NCBI GenBank assembly: GCA_910579865.1
Contig: CAJTXA010000004.1
Coordinates: forward strand, 62,001-126,000
Direction: 5' to 3'
DNA length: 64,000 bases
DNA from: an uncultured Lachnospiraceae bacterium
GTDB lineage: Bacteria; Bacillota; Clostridia; Lachnospirales; Lachnospiraceae
Notes under the pieces: generated by a model
What the model saw: the letters and a program-made list of their open reading frames with translations, nothing else
Database searches by the model: none
Told to the model about the DNA's origin: nothing
In this document: in pieces, positions 26,663-35,936 of the stretch
Numbering within the stretch: the stretch's first letter is position 1
Layout: each line of letters starts with the position of its first letter
Program-made: the position numbers and the translations under genes

Positions 26663-28366
26663 ATGAAAAGAGCAGAAGATTTAAGGGAATTATTAAAAAA
26701 AATTGACCATAAAAGTTATCCAGCTTATAAGGATACGGCTGGAAAATATCAATTTCCAGGATATGTCTTATCGATCGATCATGTGCAGGGAGATCCATTT
26801 GCAGCTCCTTCTAAGATTAGTATTTTGATTAGTGGAAAAGAAACTGGATTTTTAAAGGAATTGTTTGATACAAAATGGAAACGGATTGCATTACAAGATA
26901 TGATTCTTCGACAGTTTTATCGGCAGGTAGAACAGTATTCTTTTCAGGCAAAAGGATCTGGAAAAAGTGGATTGATGTCAGTAAGTCGATGTGGGCAAGA
27001 GATTTTAGAAAGAAGCGATTGCCAGATTGAGAAAGAAAGTGGAGACTTACATTTTCGAATGGAAATTGGATTTCCAGCAAGTGGGAGGACAATTCAAGCA
27101 CGAGAGTTAGAGAAGATTTTTTTTGATTTTTTGCCAGAATGTGTAAAAAAGTCTTTACTTTATTCTTCTTTGGATAAGAAAAAATGGAAGAAAAATGCGG
27201 AACTTTCGGAGGATCAACAGGCAATTCGAAACGAACTAAAGAAACGGAATTTAGTGGCTTTTATTGCAAATGGTTCCATTTTACCAAGAGAATCTGGGGT
27301 TTCAAAACGACCAATGAAAAATGCTGTAAAATTTCAGTCCCCTATATCAATGGAAGTAACATTAAACCTTCCTTTTTACGGAGAGATAAAAGGAATGGGA
27401 ATTACGAAGGGAATTACGTTGATTGTTGGTGGAGGATATCATGGAAAATCAACTCTGCTAGAAGCATTAGAGTTAGGTGTATATAATCATATTGAGGGAG
27501 ATGGACGGGAGTATGTGATTACCGATCAAACTGCTCTTAAAATTCGTGCGGAAGATGGACGTAGTGTAAAAAACGTGGATATTTCCATGTTTATCAATGG
27601 ACTTCCGAATGGAAAAGATACAAAGTCTTTCTATACTGAGGATGCAAGCGGTAGTACTTCACAAGCAGCTAATGTAATAGAAGGAATTGAAACAGGAAGC
27701 AAACTACTTTTGATTGATGAAGATACAAGTGCTACAAATTTTATGATTCGAGATGAATTGATGCAACGAGTTGTAAAACGAGATGCGGAGCCAATTATTC
27801 CTTTTATTGACCGAATGGAAGAGTTATCGGAGCAATATGGTGTTTCTACGATATTGGTAGCGGGAAGCAGTGGTTCTTATTTTCATAAGGCAGATTGTAT
27901 TGTACAGATGAATCATTATCGCCCAGAGGAGATTACAACATTTGCAAAAGAAGAAGCGAAGAAGTTTCCGATTTCAGAGAAAAAGGTACCTGCCTATCAG
28001 ATGACAGAGTTTCGACGAATTGTTTTTTCCAATCGGGAATGGAAAGGAGCAGAACGAGTAAAAATTAAGACAATGGGACGAGATGGGTTTTCGATTAATC
28101 GAGAAAATGTAGATTTACGTTATGTAGAACAGATTGTAGACGGAGGACAGGTCAATGCATTAGGATATCTGGTTCTTTATGCACAACGGAATTTATTTGA
28201 TGGAAAACGAAGTATGCAGGAGGTGGTTACTCGATTAGAGCGATTGATGAAGGAAAAGGGACTTTCTGGAATTTGTGAGGGAACCTATCTTCCATCTAAT
28301 TTGACAATGCCCAGAACACAGGAAATTTTTGCTTGTTTTAATCGAGTTCGTGGATTGAAATTATAA
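26663..28366 (+). CDS. ABC-class ATPase (COG3044 type) of unknown role
   Basis: A 567-residue cytoplasmic protein of the ABC_ATPase family (PF09818-like), widespread but uncharacterised. The N-terminal half (1-240) includes FPGYVLSIDHVQGDPFAAPS and FIANGSILPRESGVS, both typical. A Walker A-like GGGYHGKST sits near 258-266, GSTSQAANVIEGIE near 328-341 serves in place of the ABC signature, and Walker B LLLIDEDTSATNFM near 348-361. A C-terminal region containing VDGGQVNALGYLVLY completes the family pattern. There is no membrane domain, so it is not a transporter. The ribosome-binding site is weak (AAAGGGA). Confidence 0.88.
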   Translation: MKRAEDLRELLKKIDHKSYPAYKDTAGKYQFPGYVLSIDHVQGDPFAAPSKISILISGKETGFLKELFDTKWKRIALQDMILRQFYRQVEQYSFQAKGSGKSGLMSVSRCGQEILERSDCQIEKESGDLHFRMEIGFPASGRTIQARELEKIFFDFLPECVKKSLLYSSLDKKKWKKNAELSEDQQAIRNELKKRNLVAFIANGSILPRESGVSKRPMKNAVKFQSPISMEVTLNLPFYGEIKGMGITKGITLIVGGGYHGKSTLLEALELGVYNHIEGDGREYVITDQTALKIRAEDGRSVKNVDISMFINGLPNGKDTKSFYTEDASGSTSQAANVIEGIETGSKLLLIDEDTSATNFMIRDELMQRVVKRDAEPIIPFIDRMEELSEQYGVSTILVAGSSGSYFHKADCIVQMNHYRPEEITTFAKEEAKKFPISEKKVPAYQMTEFRRIVFSNREWKGAERVKIKTMGRDGFSINRENVDLRYVEQIVDGGQVNALGYLVLYAQRNLFDGKRSMQEVVTRLERLMKEKGLSGICEGTYLPSNLTMPRTQEIFACFNRVRGLKL

Positions 28367-28384
28367 GATTTTAAGAGAATAGTT

Positions 28385-28428
28385 GCCAGATTCAGAAAGA
28401 AGAGATTTTCTGAATTTGGCTTTTATTT
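28385..28428 (+). terminator. Intrinsic terminator after the ABC-class ATPase
   Basis: GCCAGATTCAGAAA pairs with TTTCTGAATTTGGC (one wobble), followed by TTTTATTTT. Confidence 0.8.
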
Positions 28429-28551
28429 TATATATTAAAGTAAAAAGAAAAAATATTAGTCTTTATATAAAATATATTGTATTATCAAATAAGTTATATT
28501 TTAATTATGTTAGTTATTTTTCACAAAAAATATCAAGGTAAATATACAAAT

Positions 28552-28644
28552 TGTAACAAAATGTAAATTTATAGGAAAAAAGTATAATTTGTAACCAAAA
28601 TGTAACCAAAAAGTTGTACAATAGAAAATATAGAATTTTGTAAC
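28552..28644 (+). promoter_or_regulatory. Direct repeats of TGTAAC upstream of the PL9 pectate lyase
   Basis: The 327-bp gap 28367-28693 is very AT-rich. The word TGTAAC/TGTAAA occurs at 28552, 28562, 28590, 28601 and 28639, in two pairs spaced 10 and 11 bp, about one helical turn. Such phased repeats look like a transcription-factor site. No clear -35/-10 pair was assigned, and no regulator is identified. Confidence 0.45.
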
Positions 28645-28693
28645 TTTTAGTGTTTTTTTACAAGAACTGAAAAGTAGAAATGGAGGAGAAGAA

Positions 28694-31600
28694 ATGAATG
28701 GTTTAAAGAAGAAACCGTTGAAGGAATTTCTTGCTATTGTATTGGCATTAGCGATGATATTCACAGGGATGCAAGTACCATTTGTATCTGCAAATGGAAT
28801 GTTAGCAAAGCAGCAAGAACAATCAGAATATGGGGGGGTTTTATCCCAAAAAGGTGAAATGCCTAATATTGTAGAAGGGGCTGCAAGTGGTTCCGCAGTC
28901 ATATTAGATACAATTAAAAATTTTGCACCATTTGTTATGGAAAATGCTATGATCTTAGATACAACAGCAGATTTGACAGCATTTGCGGCAGGAGCAAAAG
29001 CCGATGGAGATAGTGAAAAGGCAGGAACAAATGATTACTTTACATTGCTTTACAGTGAAAAAACAAAAGTGGATGCTAGTAAAAAAAGTTTTGATGATGG
29101 ATACGAAGCAACACAAAGAGTAAATTTTGGTGGAATTGCATCTATAGAGAAAAATGCAATTAAGTTTACTACAACTGGAAAAGCTACTGTAAAAATATAT
29201 TGGGCAGCAGGAGATGTCGATCGCCAGATAGTAATTTTAGATAGTACAGGAACAGAAGTAATTGCGACAAATGAAACACTAGAAAAGAATGTAGCTTGTA
29301 TTTCTACTTTGGAGGTAGAAGAGGCAGGAACTTATTATCTTGGCTCAAAAATTGGAAATAATTATATTTTTAGGGTGATTGTTACAGAAGGAGGTTCAGG
29401 TGAGAAACCTCCTCGTGCAGAGTGGTCAAGTGTAGAAAAGCCAGAAATCATAAATGTTGCTGTAAATGCATCAGATAAAACAAAAGTAGATGTGACAGTT
29501 CAGGCAGTTGTGGGATATGATGGAGCAGACAAGATAACAGTTACTATGTATGATGCAGATGGAAAAGAATTAAATTCCGTAAATTCTTCTGCTGAGAAAA
29601 CAGAACATGTGGTAAGTTTTGTTCCAAGTACATCAGGAAAGTTTACATTTTCTGTAAAAGCAATTCGAGAAAATGAAGAGGATAAGATTAGTGAGAAAGT
29701 AGGAGAGATTCAATTTCTTCTTCCTCTTACAATCCCATATGTAAGCAGTGCAACCAACAAGGGAAATGGTAGTATTGAATTAGAATGGAACGAAGTATTA
29801 GAGGCAGAAAGCTATATTGTAACTGTAAATGGAGAGGAATATAATACAACCGATCAGTTAAGTTTACTTATAACAGGATTGACAGTAGGAAGTACTTATA
29901 CATTTGGAGTTTGTGCGGTGCGAGGAACGGATCGTACAGAGCCTGGTGAGATAAAAGCCACTGTAACACAACAGGCACAAAGAAAATGGGCATTTAGTGC
30001 ATATGGTTCTGGTGCAGATACAAAAAATAATGGTTATGAAGGTAGTGTCAATGATGGTTCTGTAACCGTTTATAGTGAAAGTGGAAAAGGAAAATTAGTA
30101 CCAGGTTCGACAGATGGATTAGCATTTTACTATACTACAATCGACCCAGAAACAGAGAACTTTACTTTAAAAGCAACTGTATCCGTAGATAGCTGGACAT
30201 TATCAAATGGACAGGAAGGTTTTGGATTAATGGTTGCAGATGCAGTTGGTCCAAATGGAAATAACAATGCTTTTTGGAATAACTCCTTTATGGCTGTTTC
30301 TAGTAAAATAGAGTATAATTTTGATGGGGAGAATGTAACAGCAGATACCTCAGCAAGTAAAATTTCTATGAAATTAGGACTTGGTACAATTGCAAAAACT
30401 GGTGTAACAGCAGAAGAAGTTGCGATATTCCAAGAAACAGGTAAATTTTCAAATGGAGAGATGATACCAGAAGCTTTTGTAACAGAATCTTCTACATTGG
30501 AAACAAGCTGTGGACCAAAAGGCAGCGGAACTTACAATATTGTTGGTAATTTTACTGGTGCAGAACCAACAGGAACACAAGAGGGAGCTTTAACAACGTT
30601 TCATTTATCGATTCAAAGAAATAATACAGGTTATATTTTGAGCTATTTAAATGAAGAAGGAGAAGTCATTTATAAAAAATTGTATTATGATTTGGAGAAA
30701 ACAGCATTAACTTCCATTGATAAAGAACATATCTATCTAGGATTTTTTGCATCAAGAAATGCAAGGATTACAGTAACGGATGTAGAATTAACAACGATTC
30801 ATCCAGAAGAAGATGCTCCAGCAGAGGATCGGGAAATAGAAAAGATTTATCCTAATTTTGTAATTGAATCCGCTTCCGTAGCAAATCAAACCGATTATGA
30901 TATGGTATATTATGGAAATGCAGATGGTACTTTAAAGATTACAGGCAGTGATGGAAGTACAGTTGCAGATCAAGAAGTAAAAGCAAATACAAAATATCAT
31001 TTTGCAGTAAAACTAAAAACGGGAAATAATCGTTTTACAGTAACAATGACACCAGATCCAAATTATGTTCCTGGTGAATATAAAGAATTAACCTCTTATG
31101 ATACAGTAACTTTTACACACAATGTAAGCTATAATGGAAAATCAGTAAATCCTTTGTATGTTGCACCAAATGGAGAGGCTTCTGGAAAAGGAACAAAGAG
31201 CAGTCCGGTTGATATTTATACTGCAGTACAAATGGCATCTCCTGGTACAATAATTGTATTAGCAGGTGGAACTTATCATTTAAATAAGATGGTAAAAGTA
31301 GAAAGAGGAATGAATGGAACAGAAAGTCAAAAAATTTATATGATTGCTGATCCAAATGGAAAACAAAGACCAGTCTTTGATTTTGGTGGAAATTGTGCTG
31401 GTATGACATTAGCAGGAGATTATTGGTATTTCTATGGATTTGATGTTACAAATTCAGCAGATGCCCAAAAAGGAATTCAAGTATCAGGTGATTATAATAC
31501 ATTAGATCAAGTAAATGCTTATAAGAATGGAAATACTGGTATTCAGATTAGCCGTTATTTAGGAACAGATGAATTTGAAGACTGGCCTTCCTATAACCTA

Positions 31601-33073
31601 ATTTTAAATTGTACTTCTTATCTAAATGCAGATAAAGGATATGAAGATGCAGATGGTTTTGCTGCGAAATTAACAGTAGGTGATGGAAATGTATTTGATG
31701 GTTGTATTGCAGCATACAATGCAGATGATGGTTGGGATTTCTTTGCAAAAGTACAATCAGGTGAAATTGGTTCCGTTACGATTAAAAATAGTGTTGCATT
31801 TAAAAATGGATATGTGATTGATGAAAGTGGAAAAGAAGTTTCTGCTGGTAATGGAAATGGTTTTAAAATGGGTGGAGATAGTATGAGTGGCTATCATGTA
31901 TTGGAAAATAGTGTTGCGTTTGCTAATAAGGCAAAGGGAATTGACTCCAATAGTTGTCCAGATATTCAGGTATATCATTCCACTTCATTTGATAATGAAA
32001 GTTATAATGTAGCAATGTATACCAACGCTGCAGTAAATACCGATTTCCTAGCAGATGGAATTCTTTCCTATAAGAAATCGAATTATGTAGCAGAGCAGTT
32101 TAAATTACTTGGTACACAGGATAATAATAAAGTTTATAAAACAACGAATTATTTCTTTGATGGAACTTCCTCTGTAAATACAAATGGAGAAGCAGTAACA
32201 GATGCTTGGTTTGTAGATTTAGATACAGAGAAAGCAATTACAAATATTACAAGAGATGCAAATGGTTTGATTCAAATGAATGGATATTTGGAATTGACAG
32301 ATGTTGTTCCATCTAATGTAGGTGCTAAAATCGCAGGAACTGCTTCGTTGGATGCAGCGAAATTATTAGCAAGTGTAAAACCAGAAAATTCGGGTAATAA
32401 TTCTAGTTCTTCTAGTAGAGATGATGATGACGACGATGATGATGATCCAGTAGAAAGTTTTTATATTGGCAAAAATGGTCTTAATAGTACTGAGCAAAGT
32501 AAAGTAGAAAGTGCAGCATCTTCTATTTTTGGTTCTTCTAGTATAGAATCTGTATCAAGAACAGAGAATGGAATTTGTATTATTTCAAAGTCAAAGGATG
32601 TAATATTTAGCAAGAACAATGGAGAATTGGCAATCAATGAATGGCAGAAAGTAGGAACAGATTGGTATTACTTTGATGCTGATAGAAAAGCTGCGGCTGG
32701 CTGGAAACAGCTTGGAGGAAAATGGTATTATCTAGAAGATGATTCAAAAAAGATGGTAACAGGCTGGAAAAAGACAGCAACTGGTAAGTGGTACTATCTA
32801 GATCAAGTAAATGGTGATATGAAAACAGACTGGCAGCAAATCAATCAGGTATGGTATTATTTGGATCATACAAATGGTGATATGAAGGTAGATTGGCAAT
32901 GGATTAACAATAAGTGGTATTACTTAGATCCAGTTAATGGAAATATGAAGACTGGCTGGCAGTTAATTCGAGGAAAATGGTATTATATGAATAAAATAAA
33001 TGGGGATTGTCTGTTAAATACAGTAACTCCAGATGGATATACCGTGGATAAAAATGGAGTATGGATTCCATAG
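28694..33073 (+). CDS. Secreted PL9 pectate lyase with FnIII and wall-binding repeats
   Basis: Cleaves polygalacturonate by beta-elimination at the cell surface. The 1459 residues begin with a signal peptide (basic KKKPLKE, hydrophobic core, cleavage near 34). Ig-like region (about 250-340), FnIII (about 345-425), a lectin-like beta-sandwich (about 431-703), then the PL9 right-handed beta-helix (about 814-1226) opening with PLYVAPNGEASGKGT. The signature YEDADGFAAKLTVGDGN holds the calcium-binding D985 and D987 and the catalytic base K992, with DDGWDFF after it. An Asp run (about 1242-1252), a short module and five GW/WYYL wall-binding repeats end the protein. The ribosome-binding site TGGAGGAG precedes the ATG. 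It complements the CE8/PL1 enzyme at the left edge and shares its C-terminal arrangement. Confidence 0.94.
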   Translation: MNGLKKKPLKEFLAIVLALAMIFTGMQVPFVSANGMLAKQQEQSEYGGVLSQKGEMPNIVEGAASGSAVILDTIKNFAPFVMENAMILDTTADLTAFAAGAKADGDSEKAGTNDYFTLLYSEKTKVDASKKSFDDGYEATQRVNFGGIASIEKNAIKFTTTGKATVKIYWAAGDVDRQIVILDSTGTEVIATNETLEKNVACISTLEVEEAGTYYLGSKIGNNYIFRVIVTEGGSGEKPPRAEWSSVEKPEIINVAVNASDKTKVDVTVQAVVGYDGADKITVTMYDADGKELNSVNSSAEKTEHVVSFVPSTSGKFTFSVKAIRENEEDKISEKVGEIQFLLPLTIPYVSSATNKGNGSIELEWNEVLEAESYIVTVNGEEYNTTDQLSLLITGLTVGSTYTFGVCAVRGTDRTEPGEIKATVTQQAQRKWAFSAYGSGADTKNNGYEGSVNDGSVTVYSESGKGKLVPGSTDGLAFYYTTIDPETENFTLKATVSVDSWTLSNGQEGFGLMVADAVGPNGNNNAFWNNSFMAVSSKIEYNFDGENVTADTSASKISMKLGLGTIAKTGVTAEEVAIFQETGKFSNGEMIPEAFVTESSTLETSCGPKGSGTYNIVGNFTGAEPTGTQEGALTTFHLSIQRNNTGYILSYLNEEGEVIYKKLYYDLEKTALTSIDKEHIYLGFFASRNARITVTDVELTTIHPEEDAPAEDREIEKIYPNFVIESASVANQTDYDMVYYGNADGTLKITGSDGSTVADQEVKANTKYHFAVKLKTGNNRFTVTMTPDPNYVPGEYKELTSYDTVTFTHNVSYNGKSVNPLYVAPNGEASGKGTKSSPVDIYTAVQMASPGTIIVLAGGTYHLNKMVKVERGMNGTESQKIYMIADPNGKQRPVFDFGGNCAGMTLAGDYWYFYGFDVTNSADAQKGIQVSGDYNTLDQVNAYKNGNTGIQISRYLGTDEFEDWPSYNLILNCTSYLNADKGYEDADGFAAKLTVGDGNVFDGCIAAYNADDGWDFFAKVQSGEIGSVTIKNSVAFKNGYVIDESGKEVSAGNGNGFKMGGDSMSGYHVLENSVAFANKAKGIDSNSCPDIQVYHSTSFDNESYNVAMYTNAAVNTDFLADGILSYKKSNYVAEQFKLLGTQDNNKVYKTTNYFFDGTSSVNTNGEAVTDAWFVDLDTEKAITNITRDANGLIQMNGYLELTDVVPSNVGAKIAGTASLDAAKLLASVKPENSGNNSSSSSRDDDDDDDDDPVESFYIGKNGLNSTEQSKVESAASSIFGSSSIESVSRTENGICIISKSKDVIFSKNNGELAINEWQKVGTDWYYFDADRKAAAGWKQLGGKWYYLEDDSKKMVTGWKKTATGKWYYLDQVNGDMKTDWQQINQVWYYLDHTNGDMKVDWQWINNKWYYLDPVNGNMKTGWQLIRGKWYYMNKINGDCLLNTVTPDGYTVDKNGVWIP
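32695..33012 (+). repeat. Diverged GW/WYYL wall-binding repeats of the PL9 enzyme
   Basis: Five in-frame units of about 60-69 bp encode W..(G)KWYYLD..NGDMK repeats. They are much more diverged than the 66-bp units of the first pectinase, so that array expanded more recently or is homogenised. Confidence 0.8.
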
Positions 33074-33104
33074 AAGAAGCTTATAAATGTAATTTTAGAA
33101 AAAG

Positions 33105-33145
33105 AAAAAAGGAATTATCGTATTGTGCGATAATTCCTTTTTTAT
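33105..33145. terminator. Bidirectional terminator, PL9 gene and AraC-type gene
   Basis: Fully symmetric AAAAAAGGAATTATCG (33105-33120) / CGATAATTCCTTTTTT (33128-33143) with a 7-nt loop, located between convergent genes. Confidence 0.92.
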
Positions 33146-33153
33146 GTGAGAAT

Positions 33154-34035
33154 CTATTGTTCTAAACTATAAATTTTTCGATACATAAGTGGTGTTTTTT
33201 GGTATTTCTTTTGAAATGCCCGTGTGAAATAAGAGTGATTGTGAAAACCACAGCTTTCTGCTATATCAATTATTTTAAAATTTGTTTCGGATAATTGTTT
33301 TGCTGCGAGTTCAAGGCGATAATTTATCAGATAGGTATAAAAGCTCATTCCAGTAAATTTTTTAAATAGTTTCATAAAGTGACTTTCAGAAAAACCACAC
33401 TGTTTCGCTACTTCTTGAATTGAAATTTTTTGATCATAAAATTTTTGAATATGGTAGAGAGCATTTTTAAGCTGACTATAAGATAATTGCAAATAGCGGT
33501 TGTCGTTCGTAGTAGTGGTGCTATATTGATTCATATAATGAAGCAAAAGAAATAAATGAGATTTAATTACTAGTTCATAAGTGGAATAACTCTCTTTACG
33601 ATGTGAAAACATCAATAAAATATGGGGCGTAATTATTTGATTGAAAGAGGAATTGGAAGGGTAAAAGCAATCCATAGTTATTTCTTCATTTAAAAAAGGA
33701 AGAACATATTTATTATAACAAAGATCGTTTTCAGCTCCTTTAAAAAGGGATGGATGGAACATAATATTGAAGTATTCTCCACTTTCTGTATTGCTTTGTT
33801 CAATAGAATGAACAGCATGAGGAAGAACAATAAGGAAATCTTTGGCGCAAAGGGTGTAGATTTGTCCCCATAAGGTAACTTGCATTTGCCCTTTCGTACA
33901 ATAGATTAATTCAAAATCTTCATGCCAATGAAGGGGAAATGAGTGAATCCATTCAGGAATACGTCCACAATAGACACTATATGGAAAAGAAGGGGTACCA
34001 TGTATTTTTGTTTCTTGTAAAAGGGCATAGTTCAT
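33154..34035 (-). CDS. AraC-family transcriptional regulator with cupin sensor
   Basis: A 293-residue regulator. The N-terminal half (about 15-110) is a cupin-like sugar-sensing domain (FPLHWHEDFELIYCTKGQMQV and LPHAVHSIEQ). The C-terminal half carries two helix-turn-helix motifs of the AraC type (ISIQEVAKQCGFSESHFMKL and IIDIAESCGFHNHSYFTRAF). The ribosome-binding site TTGGAGGA precedes the ATG. It is divergent from the GH13 amylase gene, and a perfect palindrome lies in the shared 182-bp gap, so control of that amylase, probably by a sugar, is the natural inference. Control of the PL9 gene, convergent with it, is also possible. Confidence 0.92.
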   Translation of the reverse strand: MNYALLQETKIHGTPSFPYSVYCGRIPEWIHSFPLHWHEDFELIYCTKGQMQVTLWGQIYTLCAKDFLIVLPHAVHSIEQSNTESGEYFNIMFHPSLFKGAENDLCYNKYVLPFLNEEITMDCFYPSNSSFNQIITPHILLMFSHRKESYSTYELVIKSHLFLLLHYMNQYSTTTTNDNRYLQLSYSQLKNALYHIQKFYDQKISIQEVAKQCGFSESHFMKLFKKFTGMSFYTYLINYRLELAAKQLSETNFKIIDIAESCGFHNHSYFTRAFQKKYQKTPLMYRKIYSLEQ

Positions 34036-34160
34036 AAGCTTCCTCCAACTGGTTTATATTATAATAAAATAGGATTATGTTAAAAAGATAGGAATATATG
34101 ATAAGAATTATAACGTAGAGAAGAGTATAATGCAAGTAATAAAAAAGTAAAGAATGTTTC

Positions 34161-34181
34161 TATACAATAAAATATTGTATA
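34161..34181. promoter_or_regulatory. Perfect 9-bp palindrome in the AraC-amylase intergenic region
   Basis: TATACAATA (34161-34169), AAA, TATTGTATA (34173-34181): a perfect inverted repeat 36 bp before the amylase start. The geometry fits a dimeric repressor site overlapping the amylase promoter. AraC-type proteins usually bind direct repeats, so another regulator may use it. Confidence 0.55.
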
Positions 34182-34217
34182 AAAATGATAATAATAGAAA
34201 AAAGGAGAAGAAAAATT

Positions 34218-35936
34218 ATGGAATATGCAGCAATTAGACACTTTGAGGACAAGAGGTATTGTTATGCGATAAAAAAAGGACAATTTCTTATTAGACTTGA
34301 GGTCAAAAAGGAAGATGTAGAAAGTGTAACTCTTTATATGCAAGATAAATATTTGCCTGTTGAATTTATAGATACAAGAAAAAAACAGTTGATGAAACTT
34401 GCTTATTCGGATCATTATATTGATTATTATGAAGTTATAGTAGAGATGGATGTAATTTGTCTTAGATATTTTTTTGAGATAAAAGATAAAACAGGAAAAG
34501 TAGTCTATTATGGAAATCATAATTTTTATGATAACTGTATTAGAGATATTGATAGGATGTTTGATTGTCCGCAAAGTCTTAGAGAAGAAGAATTATTTGA
34601 ACTTCCTGGCTGGGCAAAAAATAAAGTAGTATATCAAATTTTTCCCTCTCGTTTTGCTACGGATCAAGTGATCTCAGAACGAGTATGGTATCAGGAGCCA
34701 ATTGATCATAAAGCTAATTTAGGAGGAACTCTTCAGGGAATTATTCAACGTTTAGAATATATAAAAAATTTAGGGATAGATATTATTTATATGACCCCAG
34801 TTTTTTCTTCGAGTTCTAGCCATAAGTATAATATTGATAATTATTATGAGATTGATAAATCTTTTGGAACAAAAGAAGATTTAAAGGAACTAGTAGAAAA
34901 AGCACATAAAATGGGAATGTATGTTATTTTGGATGGTGTATTTAATCATACAGCAGTCGATTTTTTTGCTTTTAAAGATATAGTAGAGAAAAAAGAGCAG
35001 TCAAAATATCGGGATTGGTATGAGATAAAAGATTTTCCCCTTATTATGGAATGGGGAAAAAAGCCAAATTATAAAACATTTGGTTATGTTGGTTCTATGC
35101 CAAAGCTTAATTTACAAAATCAGGAAACAGCAGATTTTGTAATTGATGTAGCAACGTATTGGATAAAGGAATGTGATATTGATGGTTGGCGGTTGGATGT
35201 TGCAGATGAGATTCATCATGCTTTTTGGAAAAGGTTTCGAAAAGAGATAAAAGCGATAAAAAAGGAGATACTTATTATTGGTGAAATCTGGCATTTTGCT
35301 GGTGATTTTCTAGAAGGGGATGAATGGGATACCATTATGAATTACCAATTTTATTACGCTGTGCTGGATTTGATTGCGTTAGAAAAAATAAGTGTAGTAT
35401 CATTTATGGAAAGTTTAGATTTTATAAAAGGAAATTTAAATAAAAGTTTAGAGGGATACCTTTGGAATTGTATTGACAGTCATGATACAGCAAGATTTTT
35501 ATATAGTACGCAAAATCAAATAGAAAAACAAAAGCTTGCAGCAGCACTACAACTGTTACTTCCTGGTATGCCAATGATTTACTATGGGGATGAAGTAGGA
35601 TTAAATGGAGGACCTGATCCAGACTGTAGGCGTGGTATGCTTTGGGATGAAAAAAGGCAGAATAAAGAATTGTTTTGTTATTATCAGAGATTACTTCAAA
35701 TTCGACATCAATATCCAGCTTTAACAGAAGGCACAATTGTAAAACAATATGTAAAAGATGAGATAGGACTTATTTCTATAGAAAGAATATGGGAAAAACA
35801 AACAATTCAATTGATTTTTCATGCGCAAAAAGGAAGCGTAGAACTGCCAGAACAAAAGGGTATAAAAAATCTGATAAATAACCAAGATTTTACAGGCAGC
35901 CTAGGGGATTATGAAGTTGCAGTGCTATTTTATTAA
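34218..35936 (+). CDS. Cytoplasmic GH13 neopullulanase/cyclomaltodextrinase-like amylase
   Basis: Hydrolyses alpha-1,4 bonds of maltodextrins, pullulan or cyclodextrins inside the cell. The 572 residues have no signal peptide. An N-terminal beta domain of the CBM34 kind (about 1-120) precedes the catalytic barrel, with region I DGVFNH (239-244), region II DGWRLDVADE with nucleophile D327, region III IIGEIWH with acid/base E356, and region IV DSHDTARF with D423. WAKNKVVYQIFPSRFA is typical of this GH13_20-like group. The ATG at 34218 has AAAGGAG before it; the frame extends 11 codons upstream without a site. The stop overlaps the converging vanY-like gene by four bases. Likely regulated by the divergent AraC-type protein. 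Confidence 0.93.
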   Translation: MEYAAIRHFEDKRYCYAIKKGQFLIRLEVKKEDVESVTLYMQDKYLPVEFIDTRKKQLMKLAYSDHYIDYYEVIVEMDVICLRYFFEIKDKTGKVVYYGNHNFYDNCIRDIDRMFDCPQSLREEELFELPGWAKNKVVYQIFPSRFATDQVISERVWYQEPIDHKANLGGTLQGIIQRLEYIKNLGIDIIYMTPVFSSSSSHKYNIDNYYEIDKSFGTKEDLKELVEKAHKMGMYVILDGVFNHTAVDFFAFKDIVEKKEQSKYRDWYEIKDFPLIMEWGKKPNYKTFGYVGSMPKLNLQNQETADFVIDVATYWIKECDIDGWRLDVADEIHHAFWKRFRKEIKAIKKEILIIGEIWHFAGDFLEGDEWDTIMNYQFYYAVLDLIALEKISVVSFMESLDFIKGNLNKSLEGYLWNCIDSHDTARFLYSTQNQIEKQKLAAALQLLLPGMPMIYYGDEVGLNGGPDPDCRRGMLWDEKRQNKELFCYYQRLLQIRHQYPALTEGTIVKQYVKDEIGLISIERIWEKQTIQLIFHAQKGSVELPEQKGIKNLINNQDFTGSLGDYEVAVLFY

